Program-made: the position numbers and the translations under genes
The notes under the pieces: generated by a model
The model's database searches: none
What the model saw: only the letters and a program-made list of their open reading frames with translations
What the model was told of the DNA's origin: nothing
Assembly: GCA_050290865.1 (NCBI GenBank)
Contig: JBNKIW010000052.1
Coordinates: 1-15,969, forward strand
Origin: JARRLC01 sp050290865
GTDB taxonomy: Bacteria; Pseudomonadota; Alphaproteobacteria; Rhizobiales; Rhodomicrobiaceae
DNA length: 15,969 bases
Direction of reading: 5' to 3'
In this document: positions 7,627 to 15,137 of the stretch, piece by piece
Layout of the letters: every line of letters starts with the position of its first letter
How positions within the stretch are numbered: the first letter of the stretch is position 1

Positions 7627-9852
7627 ATGGCGCTTCGCGACGGCGTTTTTGGTCCTCTGGCGGCAGGGCAGGGGGCATATGCTTACCCGGCGGCAGGTGG
7701 CGTGCGCCGGGCGCTGCAATGCGCGCAAGCGTATCTCGAAGCGGCGTTGGATGCCGAGCGGGGACGGTGGTTCGTGTGGCTGCCCGTGCTGTTCGGCTGC
7801 GGGATCGCGATCTATATGGCGTTGCCGTCCGAACCGCCGTTGGTGATCGCGGTGGGGGCCGTGTTGCTGGCGGTTCCCTTGCGCATCTTTCTGCGGGCGA
7901 CGGTCCTGCAGCTCATCTTCTCGAGCGTCTGTCTCATGGTTGCGCTCGGTTTCCTCGATGCCAAGCTGCGAACGATGGCGGTGGAGGCGCCGGTTGTACA
8001 AAGGAAGCTGTTCAACAGGCAGCTCACCGGCTGGGTGGAGTACGCGGAGCGGAAGAACCGGAAGGCGGTCGTGACGCTCCGCCTCATGGCCTTGGAAGGC
8101 GTGAAGATGGAGGCGATGCCGGCCCGCGTCCGCGTCAGCATCCGCGGCAAGGCGGCAGTGCCCGCGGCCGGCGACGCGATCCGCGTCAATGCCACGCTGA
8201 TGCCCCCGCCGGAACCAGTGATACCTGGTGGCTTCGATTATGCGCGCCGCTACTGGTTCAACGGCATCGGCGGCTCGGGTTACGCCATGGGCAAGGTGAA
8301 GCTGCTGAGTGGCGCCGGGCCGCCGCCGCTCGATCTGCGTATCGCCGCTCTTATCGCTGGTCTGCGCAACGCTATCGCCGAGCGGGTCGGTGCAGTGCTG
8401 AAAGGCGACGCAGGGGCTATCGCCAAGGCGCTGATCATGGGGGAGCGCGGAGCGATATCGAAGGAGGCCAACGCGGCGCTGCGCCATTCCGGGCTGTTCC
8501 ATGTGATTTCCATTTCCGGGCTGCACATGGCGCTGACGGCGGGATCGGCCTACTGGCTGATACGGGCGGCGCTGGCGCTGTTTCCGGCGCTCGCGCTGCG
8601 TTTTTCCATCAGGGCCTGGGCGGCAGTGGCGGCGCTTCTCGTGGCGAGCGGCTATCTCGTCATCTCCGGCGGGGCGGTGACGGCGGTCAGGTCGTACATC
8701 ATGATCGCGATCATGTTCACCGCGGTGATCCTCAATCGCCCGGCCTTGTCCTTGCGCAACGTGGCGTTTTCGGGCCTGGTGATCCTGGTGGCAAGTCCGG
8801 AAAGCCTGATGGATGCAGGCTTTCAGATGAGCTACGCGGCGACTGCTGCGCTCATCGCCTATTTCGAGACGCGCGCGAGCTTGAGAATGCCCGCTTCCTG
8901 GCCGCAGAGCTTGGGCATTCCCGTGATCGGTGTGGCGGGGGCGGCCGTTACGACGCTGGTCGCAAGCCTGGCGGTCGATCCGATTGCTGCGTTCCATTTC
9001 CACCGCATTGCCACCTATTCGGTGCTGGGCAATGTGCTGGCCTCGCCGGTGGAGGCGCTGGTCGTGATGCCCATGGCGCTCTTGACGCTTTTCGTCATGC
9101 CGTTCGGCCTCGAAGCCTGGCCGCTTCTGGCTATGGAGCGCGGGATCGATGCCATGATGACGATTGCGAACTTCGTGTCCGGCCTGCCGGGGGCGGTGGT
9201 CGCGGTGCCCGTTTTCCCGGACGCGGCCTTCACGCTGATGGTGGCGGGGGGGCTGTGGCTTATCATCTGGACCGGCCGGTGGCGTTATTGGGGGCTCATG
9301 GCGATTGGCGCCGGGTTGGCGGTCGCGCCCTTTTCAGAGCGGCCCGATATCTGGGTGGCTCGCGACGGCAGGGTGGTGGCGGTGCGCGACCGGGCCGGGC
9401 GGATGGCGGTTGGGGATACGAGGAGGGGGAGGTTCCATCTGGAAAAATGGCTGGAATCAGATGGCGACATGCGAACGCCCAAAGATATCCGCAGGAAGGC
9501 GCGCTTCCAATGCGACGGGCAGAGCTGCATCGTAATCGTGAAAGGAAGGCTAGTGAGCTACATTCACCAGCCCGCCGCCCTGGCCGATGATTGCCGCCGT
9601 GCCGATGTCGTGATCGTCAGCTTTTCGGTCCCCGAACGCTGCCGTGAGCCGCGCGTGTTCATCGACCTGCGCGATTTGCGCGAGAGGGGAGCGTATACGG
9701 TACGTTTCGATAGCGCCAACGACGATCCCATTGTCGTTGAGGCTGTGGCGGATACCCGTGGCGCGCGTCCCTGGGTCTTGCGCCGGCCCCGCCGCACCGT
9801 CATACCGCCCGTTGCGCCCGCGAGAACCGGCGCCGGTGAGGCAAAAGGATGA
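7627..9852 (+). CDS. comEC: ComEC/Rec2-family DNA-uptake channel protein
   Basis: Inner-membrane protein that in naturally transformable bacteria carries single-stranded DNA into the cytoplasm. The 741-residue product has N-terminal membrane segments (about 45-110), an OB-fold-like DUF4131 region (about 115-225) ending in PGGFDYARRYWF, and the competence domain with the hallmark FHVISISGLHM (291-301). Several hydrophobic helices follow, including AVRSYIMIAIMF and GFQMSYAATAAL. The C-terminal part (about 570-720) occupies the place of the metallo-beta-lactamase-like domain, but I see no HxHxDH metal motif. The start is the ATG at 7627; a TTG at 7543 would extend into the gltX promoter region. 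The position next to lexA and gltX matches the rhizobial order. No other competence genes are in view, so actual transformation is unproven. It converges with lexA across 39 bp. Confidence 0.93.
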   Translation: MALRDGVFGPLAAGQGAYAYPAAGGVRRALQCAQAYLEAALDAERGRWFVWLPVLFGCGIAIYMALPSEPPLVIAVGAVLLAVPLRIFLRATVLQLIFSSVCLMVALGFLDAKLRTMAVEAPVVQRKLFNRQLTGWVEYAERKNRKAVVTLRLMALEGVKMEAMPARVRVSIRGKAAVPAAGDAIRVNATLMPPPEPVIPGGFDYARRYWFNGIGGSGYAMGKVKLLSGAGPPPLDLRIAALIAGLRNAIAERVGAVLKGDAGAIAKALIMGERGAISKEANAALRHSGLFHVISISGLHMALTAGSAYWLIRAALALFPALALRFSIRAWAAVAALLVASGYLVISGGAVTAVRSYIMIAIMFTAVILNRPALSLRNVAFSGLVILVASPESLMDAGFQMSYAATAALIAYFETRASLRMPASWPQSLGIPVIGVAGAAVTTLVASLAVDPIAAFHFHRIATYSVLGNVLASPVEALVVMPMALLTLFVMPFGLEAWPLLAMERGIDAMMTIANFVSGLPGAVVAVPVFPDAAFTLMVAGGLWLIIWTGRWRYWGLMAIGAGLAVAPFSERPDIWVARDGRVVAVRDRAGRMAVGDTRRGRFHLEKWLESDGDMRTPKDIRRKARFQCDGQSCIVIVKGRLVSYIHQPAALADDCRRADVVIVSFSVPERCREPRVFIDLRDLRERGAYTVRFDSANDDPIVVEAVADTRGARPWVLRRPRRTVIPPVAPARTGAGEAKG

Positions 9853-9891
9853 CAGCGGCTGCCCGAAGGGCGTGGGGCGTGACGCCACTCC

Positions 9892-10605
9892 TCAATACCG
9901 GCGCAAGAGGCCGATCAGTTTGCCTTGAATGCGGATACGGTCCGGACCGAATATGCGCGTCTCGAAGGCCGGATTGGCCGCCTCCAGCGCGATCGACTGC
10001 CCCTTTCGCCGGAAGCGCTTCAAAGTGGCTTCCTCCTCGTCGATGATGGCGACGACGATATCGCCATTGGTAGCGGCATCGGTCTTCCTGATGACGACAG
10101 TATCGCCGTCGAGGATGCCTGCCTCGATCATGGAGTCGCCCTTGACCTCCAAGGCAAAATGTTCGCCCTGGCTGAGGAATTCCTCGGGCATGCCGATGGT
10201 ATGGCTGCGGTTTTCGATGGCCGAACGCGGAACGCCCGCCGCGATGCGCCCCATGACCGGTACGCCCACCGAAAAAGTGGGTTCTTCGGACGCGCTGTCG
10301 CTGAAACCGCGCGGGCGGCTGCCCTCGATCACGGATGGGGCAAAACGCGGGGCGCCGCCGCCCACCGGCCGCAAACCTCTGCGCTGGGCGGCTTCAGGCA
10401 GTTTCAGGATCTCCAGAGCGCGCGCGCGGTGCGGCAGGCGGCGGATGAAGCCGCGCTCCTCCAGCGCGGTGATGAGGCGGTGAATGCCGGACTTCGAGCG
10501 CAGATCCAAGGCGTCCTTCATTTCGTCATAGGAAGGAGGAACGCCTGTCTCCTTAAGACGCTCATCAATGAACAGAAGAAGTTCTTTCTGTTTGGACGTC
10601 AGCAT
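9892..10605 (-). CDS. lexA: LexA repressor (SOS regulator, self-cleaving)
   Basis: Represses SOS genes and is inactivated by RecA-stimulated self-cleavage. The 237-residue product has an N-terminal winged helix (1-65, MLTSKQKELLLFIDERL...GIHRLITALEERGFI) and a long flexible linker (about 70-112), common in alphaproteobacterial LexA. The cleavage site is Ala123-Gly124 in GRIAAGVP; the catalytic dyad is Ser158 (KGDSMIEAG) and Lys196 (EATLKRF). The start is ATG at 10605 with a strong Shine-Dalgarno AAGGAGG 4 nt upstream. Its promoter contains an alphaproteobacterial SOS box, showing autoregulation. It lies downstream of moeA on the same strand, with 144 bp between them, and converges with comEC. 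The assignment is firm. Confidence 0.98.
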   Translation of the reverse strand: MLTSKQKELLLFIDERLKETGVPPSYDEMKDALDLRSKSGIHRLITALEERGFIRRLPHRARALEILKLPEAAQRRGLRPVGGGAPRFAPSVIEGSRPRGFSDSASEEPTFSVGVPVMGRIAAGVPRSAIENRSHTIGMPEEFLSQGEHFALEVKGDSMIEAGILDGDTVVIRKTDAATNGDIVVAIIDEEEATLKRFRRKGQSIALEAANPAFETRIFGPDRIRIQGKLIGLLRRY

Positions 10606-10660
10606 GATGCCTCCTTTGACTGGTCTGCGGCAGGGGGGACGGATCGAGACGCAGTCTCAC

Positions 10661-10675
10661 GTACAAATCAAGAAC
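10661..10675 (-). promoter_or_regulatory. Possible degenerate second SOS box
   Basis: On the minus strand, GTTC-N7-GTAC differs by one base from the SOS consensus GTTC-N7-GTTC. It lies just downstream of the lexA -10, where a bound repressor would block the start of transcription, and is in opposite orientation to the main box. A single mismatch in an 8-base consensus can occur by chance, so support is weak. Confidence 0.3.
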
Positions 10676-10676
10676 G

Positions 10677-10705
10677 TTTATACGTGTTCTAGTTGTGTTC
10701 CGCAA
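10677..10705 (-). promoter_or_regulatory. lexA promoter with embedded SOS box (GTTC-N7-GTTC)
   Basis: Read on the minus strand, a -35 TTGCGG (10700-10705) and a -10 TATAAA (10677-10682) are separated by exactly 17 bp. The spacer and edge of the -35 contain the alphaproteobacterial LexA box, seen on the plus strand as GTTC (10686-10689), 7 nt, GTTC (10697-10700). LexA bound here would exclude RNA polymerase, giving autorepression. The box lies about 81 nt upstream of the lexA start codon. Confidence 0.88.
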
Positions 10706-10712
10706 GTCTCAG

Positions 10713-10738
10713 CTGTGATGTCCGTGATTTTTTCACAG
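10713..10738 (-). terminator. Inverted repeat between moeA and lexA, possible terminator
   Basis: CTGTGA (10713-10718) and TCACAG (10733-10738) form a 6-bp inverted repeat with a 14-nt loop, starting 11 nt after the moeA stop. The run of six A on the transcribed strand is inside the loop rather than after the stem, so it is not a standard intrinsic terminator. It could also be an operator upstream of the lexA promoter. Confidence 0.3.
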
Positions 10739-10749
10739 GATAAGCGATT

Positions 10750-11931
10750 TCAGGCGTCAAGCGGCAGGATCGGGACGGTCTCGCCGGCGGTTGCGGCTGG
10801 AGCATGCGGCGGCCGCACGATGAGGCAGTCCGCAGCGGCAAGCCGCGTGATGAGCGAAGAATCCTGCGAGGCGAACGCCTCCACGGTGCCGTCGGCAGCG
10901 GTCTGCGCGCGCATATAGGCCTGACGCGGCCCGTTCGCGGGGAGGGCTGTTGCGAGCGGGGCCGTCAAGTGCCGGTCCGGCACCGTCTCGCCGAGCAGCG
11001 CGGCGATGAGGGGTTTCAGGAAGATGAGCCCTGTGACCATGGCCGATACCGGATTGCCGGGCAGACCGAGGACGCGGCATCCCTCCCGCGCGCCGAACAT
11101 CAGCGGCTTGCCGGGACGCATCGCAACATTATGAAAGGCGATGCCGAATCCCGCCTCTTCGAGGGCGTGGCGAACGAGATCATGCTCGCCGACCGAGGCG
11201 CCGCCGATGGTGACGACGACGTTGGCGTCCTCCGCTCCGCTGAGCTTTTCCGCCAGGCTCGCCATGGTGTCGCGCGCGATGCCGAGGAAGCGCGGCTCGG
11301 CCCCGGCTTTGGCGATGAGCGCGGCGAGCCCCGCCGGAATGGAGGATACGATCTGCCCTGCGCCCGGCGTCTCTCCCGGCTCCACCAGTTCGTCGCCCGA
11401 GGCGAGAATGGCGATGACCGGCCGGCGCCGGACCGTCAGCAGCGGTGCATTGGCCTGTGCGGCAAGCATGAGATCGCGCGCGGTGAGACGCCGCCCCGCC
11501 GCCAGCACGGCCTGCCCGGCGGTGAAGTCGAAACCCGCGGGGCGCACGAAGTCTTCGGCGCTCAGTTCGCGCATCTCGGCATAATGTCCGAGCGGTGTTA
11601 CGTTTTCCTGGATGATGACGAGATCCGCGCCCTCCGGGACAGGCGCGCCCGTGAAGATGCGCACGGTTTCGCCGGGCCCCACCTCGCCGCCGAACGGATG
11701 GCCTGCCGCCGACTCGCCGATGAGCTTGAGGCGCGCGGGCATCGTCTGAACGTCGGAGGCGCGCACGGCGTAACCGTCCATGGCCGAGGAGCGGAAGGGC
11801 GGCTGGGTCAGGCTGGCGGTGACGTCCGCGGCGAGCACACGGCCAAGCGCGTTTCCGAGCGGTACGGTTTCGGCCTCAAGCGGTGTGACACCGCCGGTGA
11901 TGTTCGTGAGTGCTTCAGCGACTGAAAGCAT
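10750..11931 (-). CDS. moeA: Molybdopterin molybdenumtransferase
   Basis: Inserts molybdate into adenylylated molybdopterin in molybdenum cofactor synthesis, in the cytoplasm. The 393-residue product is of normal MoeA length. Visible signatures are PPFRSSAMDGYAVR (44-57), TGAPVPEGAD (94-103), SGDELV (178-183), TIGGASVGEHD (241-251), MRPGKPLMFG (271-280) and LPGNPVSAMV (290-299); the last four line the MoeA/gephyrin active site. The start is the ATG complement at 11929-11931 (MLSVAEAL), with only a weak ribosome binding site; the in-frame extension to 12240 lacks family similarity and overlaps the divergent GNAT gene. In many rhizobia moaC precedes moeA, whereas here a divergent GNAT gene begins 141 bp away. 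lexA lies downstream on the same strand. Confidence 0.96.
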   Translation of the reverse strand: MLSVAEALTNITGGVTPLEAETVPLGNALGRVLAADVTASLTQPPFRSSAMDGYAVRASDVQTMPARLKLIGESAAGHPFGGEVGPGETVRIFTGAPVPEGADLVIIQENVTPLGHYAEMRELSAEDFVRPAGFDFTAGQAVLAAGRRLTARDLMLAAQANAPLLTVRRRPVIAILASGDELVEPGETPGAGQIVSSIPAGLAALIAKAGAEPRFLGIARDTMASLAEKLSGAEDANVVVTIGGASVGEHDLVRHALEEAGFGIAFHNVAMRPGKPLMFGAREGCRVLGLPGNPVSAMVTGLIFLKPLIAALLGETVPDRHLTAPLATALPANGPRQAYMRAQTAADGTVEAFASQDSSLITRLAAADCLIVRPPHAPAATAGETVPILPLDA

Positions 11932-12072
11932 GCGGTCATGGTCCGTGGGTTTGGTATCCGGTCTTCTTTTAAGACATCCCGGTTCCGAATAGAAGCCATT
12001 GCCCGGCTTCACACGCGTGGTGAGGCGGCCGAATATGGATGGACGGTACCAGCCGTCGCAGGGGAACACATC

Positions 12073-12549
12073 ATGACGAACACCGCAGCTTCGTCCCCGC
12101 CCGCGATCGAAAAGCTGCGCATCCGGGCGGTGACCCCGGCGGACTTGTCCGCCATCGTCAAACTCGATGAGGCAGCGACGGGGACGGCGAAGCCCGGCTA
12201 TTGGCGTGATCTCCTCGCGGGGCTGGCGGGCGGCAAGCATCGGGAGACGACCTTTCTGGTGGCCGAGGTCGATGGTGGCGTCATCGGCTTCATTACGGGC
12301 GATGTGCGCGCTTTCGAGTTCGGTTCGGAGGCGTGTGGCTGGGTTTTCGCTCTGTGCGTCGACGCGAGCGTCCGGGACATGAACGTTGGCACGTGTCTCT
12401 TCGACGAACTGTGCAACGGCTTTCGCCGGGCGGGCGTCGCAAAGGTTCGCACCATGCTTGCGCGCGACAATGAACTCGTCCTGGCATTTTTCCGCAGTCT
12501 GGGCATGATGGCGGGGCCGTTCATCCAGCTTGAGAAAGACCTTGATTGA
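12073..12549 (+). CDS. GNAT-family N-acetyltransferase
   Basis: Predicted acetyltransferase of 158 residues, using acetyl-CoA on an unknown amine. The fold is recognisable: an N-terminal LRIRAVTPADLSAIVKLD segment (15-32), strands FLVAEVDGGVIGFITGDVR (61-79), the acetyl-CoA-binding strand-loop-helix VFALCVDASVRDMNVGTCLF (91-110), and a C-terminal VLAFFRSLGM (136-145). The pyrophosphate-binding loop reads RDMNVG, so the first glycine of the usual R/Q-x-x-G-x-G is Asn. The start is the ATG at 12073; an in-frame ATG at 11938 would enter the moeA promoter region. An Rrf2-type regulator follows 57 nt later on the same strand, suggesting one transcript. Ribosomal-protein or small-molecule substrates are possible; nothing here decides. 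Confidence 0.85.
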   Translation: MTNTAASSPPAIEKLRIRAVTPADLSAIVKLDEAATGTAKPGYWRDLLAGLAGGKHRETTFLVAEVDGGVIGFITGDVRAFEFGSEACGWVFALCVDASVRDMNVGTCLFDELCNGFRRAGVAKVRTMLARDNELVLAFFRSLGMMAGPFIQLEKDLD

Positions 12550-12606
12550 AGGACGAGGCCAGGACTACAGACGTCGAAGACGCCGCGCCGGCCCGAGTGA
12601 GACACG

Positions 12607-13059
12607 TTGAGACTTCAAAAAGCGAGCATCTGTGGCCTGTACGCCACCCTTGAAATCGCCGCTCACCCCGACCGGCAGGTTTCGGCTGCCGAGATCGCGA
12701 CGAAATATGGCATCTCGCTCAATCATCTTGCCAAGGTTCTGCGTGCGCTGGTGCGTGCCCGGCTTGTAGAGTCGGTGCGCGGCGCGAGCGGAGGGTACCG
12801 TTTCTGCGCCAATCCCAAGCGCATCACTCTCTTGGACATCATCGAACTCTTCGAGGATGTGCGCGGCGGCGAGCCTAGCGCTTCGGACGCAGGGTCCAGC
12901 GAGAAGCGCGCGCTCGACGGTGTCCTGCGCGAACTCGACGAAATCACCGTGGCCACGCTGCGCTCGGTGTCCATCACCACGCTTCTGCAACTCGTCGAGA
13001 AGCAGCAGCGCGGCGCGAAATCCGCCCCGGCGCGCGCGAGCCGGGCCAAGGCGTGCTAG
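12607..13059 (+). CDS. Rrf2-family transcriptional regulator lacking the usual Fe-S cysteines
   Basis: 150-residue winged-helix regulator. It opens MRLQKASICGLYATLEIAAHP, the family's characteristic start, which supports TTG at 12607 as initiator. The helix-turn-helix with SAAEIATKYGISLNHLAKVLRAL (26-48) is followed by the diagnostic wing VRGASGGYRF (58-67). Members such as IscR and NsrR bind a cluster through three cysteines near residues 90-105; here that stretch (SASDAGSSEKRALDG) has none, and the only cysteines are 9, 67 and 150. It may therefore sense something else, or act without a cofactor. The Ala/Arg/Lys-rich tail (about 136-150) is low complexity. It lies 57 nt downstream of the GNAT gene, so control of that gene is a reasonable guess. 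Confidence 0.88.
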   Translation: MRLQKASICGLYATLEIAAHPDRQVSAAEIATKYGISLNHLAKVLRALVRARLVESVRGASGGYRFCANPKRITLLDIIELFEDVRGGEPSASDAGSSEKRALDGVLRELDEITVATLRSVSITTLLQLVEKQQRGAKSAPARASRAKAC

Positions 13060-13497
13060 TGGTACGCGTCATCCAAAAGGCGACCGCTCTCCGGCGCGGC
13101 AAATTGATTCATCAGTACGAATGAGTATCCCCAACGGTTCGCGAGTCGGATTCGGTGCTCTTCGGCCGTTCGACGTCTGCGGCTTATGGAACCGAAGGAT
13201 ATTCGTATGGTCGCCCGTGAACTCCGGAAAGAAGATCTGTGGGAGGGGCGGTGCCGTGAGGTGCGTCCCCCTATCGCGATCAACCTCCAGCGTGTGCACA
13301 CCGTTCCCGGTCCCAGATCAGCTCGCGGAGGTACTCCCGGCGAGAGGTTGGCGCCTGTTCAGCGCAAACGAACCACGGCGGGGTAGCCGGAACGCATACG
13401 AGCGGTTAGTATCTCCCCGCATCGCAACCGCTGATCCTGGTCTTGGATTTAATGTTGAAATGTGGCATCCGTGTTCTGGTAGCGGAGAGTGATCCCT
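13060..13497. other. Intergenic region without a recognisable gene
   Basis: About 440 bp between the Rrf2 gene and tRNA-Ser. A minus-strand reading frame of 76 codons (13069-13299) and overlapping frames on both strands exist, but none resembles a family I know and they compete with one another. Part of this DNA presumably carries the tRNA promoter. I see no repeat or clear regulatory element. Confidence 0.5.
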
Positions 13498-13587
13498 GGA
13501 GGGGTGGCCGAGCGGTTTAAGGCACCGGTCTTGAAAACCGGCGGACGGGCAACCGTCCCGTGGGTTCGAATCCCACCCTCTCCGCCA
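13498..13587 (+). tRNA. tRNA-Ser (anticodon TGA), CCA encoded
   Basis: A complete class II tRNA of 90 nt. Acceptor GGAGGGG (13498-13504) pairs with CCTCTCC (13577-13583), with one G-T pair, followed by discriminator G and an encoded CCA (13585-13587). The anticodon stem CCGGT/ACCGG encloses the loop CTTGAAA, giving anticodon TGA, which reads UCA serine codons. A long variable arm (GGACGGGCAACCGTCC) is present, as required for tRNA-Ser, and the T arm contains GTGGG-TTCGAAT-CCCAC. Confidence 0.97.
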
Positions 13588-13597
13588 AGAAGCCTTG

Positions 13598-13629
13598 GTT
13601 TCCAACGAATAATGACGGGAAACTTTTTT
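13598..13629 (+). terminator. Intrinsic terminator after tRNA-Ser
   Basis: GTTTCC (13598-13603) pairs with GGAAAC (13618-13623) and is followed directly by six T (13624-13629). It starts 11 nt after the tRNA CCA end, the expected place. The stem is short and the loop long (14 nt), so efficiency is uncertain. Confidence 0.6.
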
Positions 13630-13728
13630 CAGCCCATACGATGGCCCCAACGTCGTGCGTGCCTTGGACTGACGCTGCCTTTCTGCTGACCTCCTCCAAC
13701 CTCTCGACTTCGCGAGCTGAGACGGTAA

Positions 13729-13965
13729 CCGCGGCGTACCACACCCGCGATGCACGCACCCGCCATGACGGCCCCGCTCCTCGTCCTGCATGGCACGAAC
13801 GACCGTATGGTCCCCCCAAGCGAAGGGCGGGAATTGGTCCGTCTTTGGCCGGGTGCGGATTTCCGAGAATTGAATGCAGGACATCTTTCCATCCTGCGGG
13901 ATGCCCGTGCGATCGCGGCGGCAACGACGTTTATGGAAGTGCGGCATACGGTGCCGACGGCATAA
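13729..13965 (+). pseudogene. C-terminal remnant of an alpha/beta-hydrolase gene
   Basis: A 71-codon frame beginning at ATG 13750 reads like the last part of an alpha/beta-hydrolase: APLLVLHGTNDRMVPP carries the acid residue (Asp18) after a beta strand, and LNAGHLSIL carries the catalytic histidine (His45). The nucleophile-serine half of the enzyme is absent, and an in-frame TAA at 13726-13728 stops any upstream continuation. No ribosome binding site precedes the ATG. I read it as a truncated remnant in a decaying stretch between tRNA-Ser and the IS91-type element. A standalone short peptide is possible but unlikely. Confidence 0.65.
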
Positions 13966-14504
13966 GTCACCAGTGACCGCATGCTCGCGTTCGCCCCGAG
14001 AGCCTTGCACTTTCCTGGCGGGCGAGCCTACACCCTACTCGCAGCAAGCGTGTGCCACTTGCAGGCTGGAAGCACCCGAGGGCCAACGGCATGTGTTCAC
14101 TACAAAGCGATCAACATTTGAAGCGCAGGCGAGAGGCAGCTTTTGTGCTTTGTGCAGGTTTCTCGGATGCCGGGCTGGCTCGGTGGTGCGGCATCCGCTG
14201 CCCGGCGTCCGAGAAGCGCCAAAGCTCGAAATCGCGGGTGGTGGCGCACCTCCGGTGCAACACAGCTATGGGGATTTGGCGAAAACGGGTTCACTGGGTT
14301 GATATGATCGCGCCAGGTGAGCGAGGTGAAGTGGTGCTGCGGACCGGTTTTCCGACGGCATGTGTGTGCGCGATAGGCCCGCAGAGGAAGGGTTGCACCG
14401 GCGTTGCGAGCACCTGGGGCGAGCCGTAGCGCAAGCGGGGGCATCGCCGGTCGCCGGGAAGATGACTTTGCCAATGTCGGCGGTGTCGGCCACGGTGTGC
14501 GCAC
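13966..14504. other. Non-coding stretch beyond the IS91 transposase 3' end
   Basis: No gene I can support. In IS91-family elements the replication origin end (oriIS) lies downstream of the transposase gene, so the part next to 14505 should belong to the element. The stretch contains the large inverted repeat at 14160-14215 and a hairpin GCACC-tcc-GGTGC at 14246-14258. I could not locate the exact element end. Overlapping short frames on both strands look like chance frames in GC-rich DNA. Confidence 0.5.
14160..14215. repeat. Imperfect 16-bp inverted repeat with an alternative inner pairing
   Basis: Arms 14160-14175 and 14200-14215 match at 15 of 16 positions around a 24-nt loop; the single mismatch is a G-T pair. 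The left arm can instead pair with the loop: GGATGCCG (14165-14172) and CGGCATCC (14189-14196) match perfectly. Placed downstream of the IS91 transposase, it could mark the element's origin end, where such hairpins are known, but I could not confirm the terminal sequence. Confidence 0.6.
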
Positions 14505-15137
14505 TCATGACGTGTCCTTCCTTATCGGTGTGGCGTTCACCGGGGGGCCGCGCGGCTGGGCACCGCGTGCGAAAACCTCGATGACGTGCATGGGGCCACC
14601 GCAGCATGGGCAGGGACGTTGCCTGCTCGCTTCGCCGAGGCTGGCGGTGGTTGACGGTGCAACCTCGCTGGCAGGCGGCATCACGCCCAGCAGTTCGCGA
14701 GCGCGGGCGACATTGGCGGCGCGGTTGCCATTGGCGAACAGGCTGTAATGACGGATACGGTGGAACCCCTTCGGCAGCACATGCATCAGGAAGCGGCGGA
14801 TGAACTCGTGAGGATGCAGCGTCATCGTCCGCCAGCGATCGGCGCCGTCGACGCGGTAATCCTTCCAGCGGAAGGCGACTGCGTCGCTCGTGGTGGAGAC
14901 CAGACGTCGGTTGGAGATGGCGACGCGGTGGGTGTAGCGCGCGAGGTAGCGCAACACCGGTTCCGGTCCGGCGGAGAAGGGTTCTTTAGCGTAGACCACC
15001 CATTTGACTTTGCGCAAAGGTCTGAGGAAGGCGGTGAAGGCCTTGGCATCGGCAAGCGATGCGGGAGCGCCGAAAAACTGGAGCCGTCCGGCCTGATGCG
15101 CCTCACGAAGCGCGGTGAGGAACAGCCAACGGAACAG

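Noticed and set aside
7603..9003. 466-codon minus-strand frame opposite comEC
   Set aside because: Arg/His/Gln-rich composition typical of antisense frames in GC-rich genes; comEC is clearly coding.
13560..13587. tRNA-Ser 3' end as an attachment site for an integrated element
   Set aside because: I found no second copy of the tRNA 3' end in the window, and the visible mobile element is IS91-type, whose ends are not tRNA repeats.
13318..14010. 230-codon minus-strand frame across the tRNA
   Set aside because: It runs through a complete tRNA-Ser and shows no family resemblance.
14100..14504. 134-codon minus-strand frame just after the transposase
   Set aside because: No recognisable family; it spans the inverted repeat and other structures expected at the IS end.
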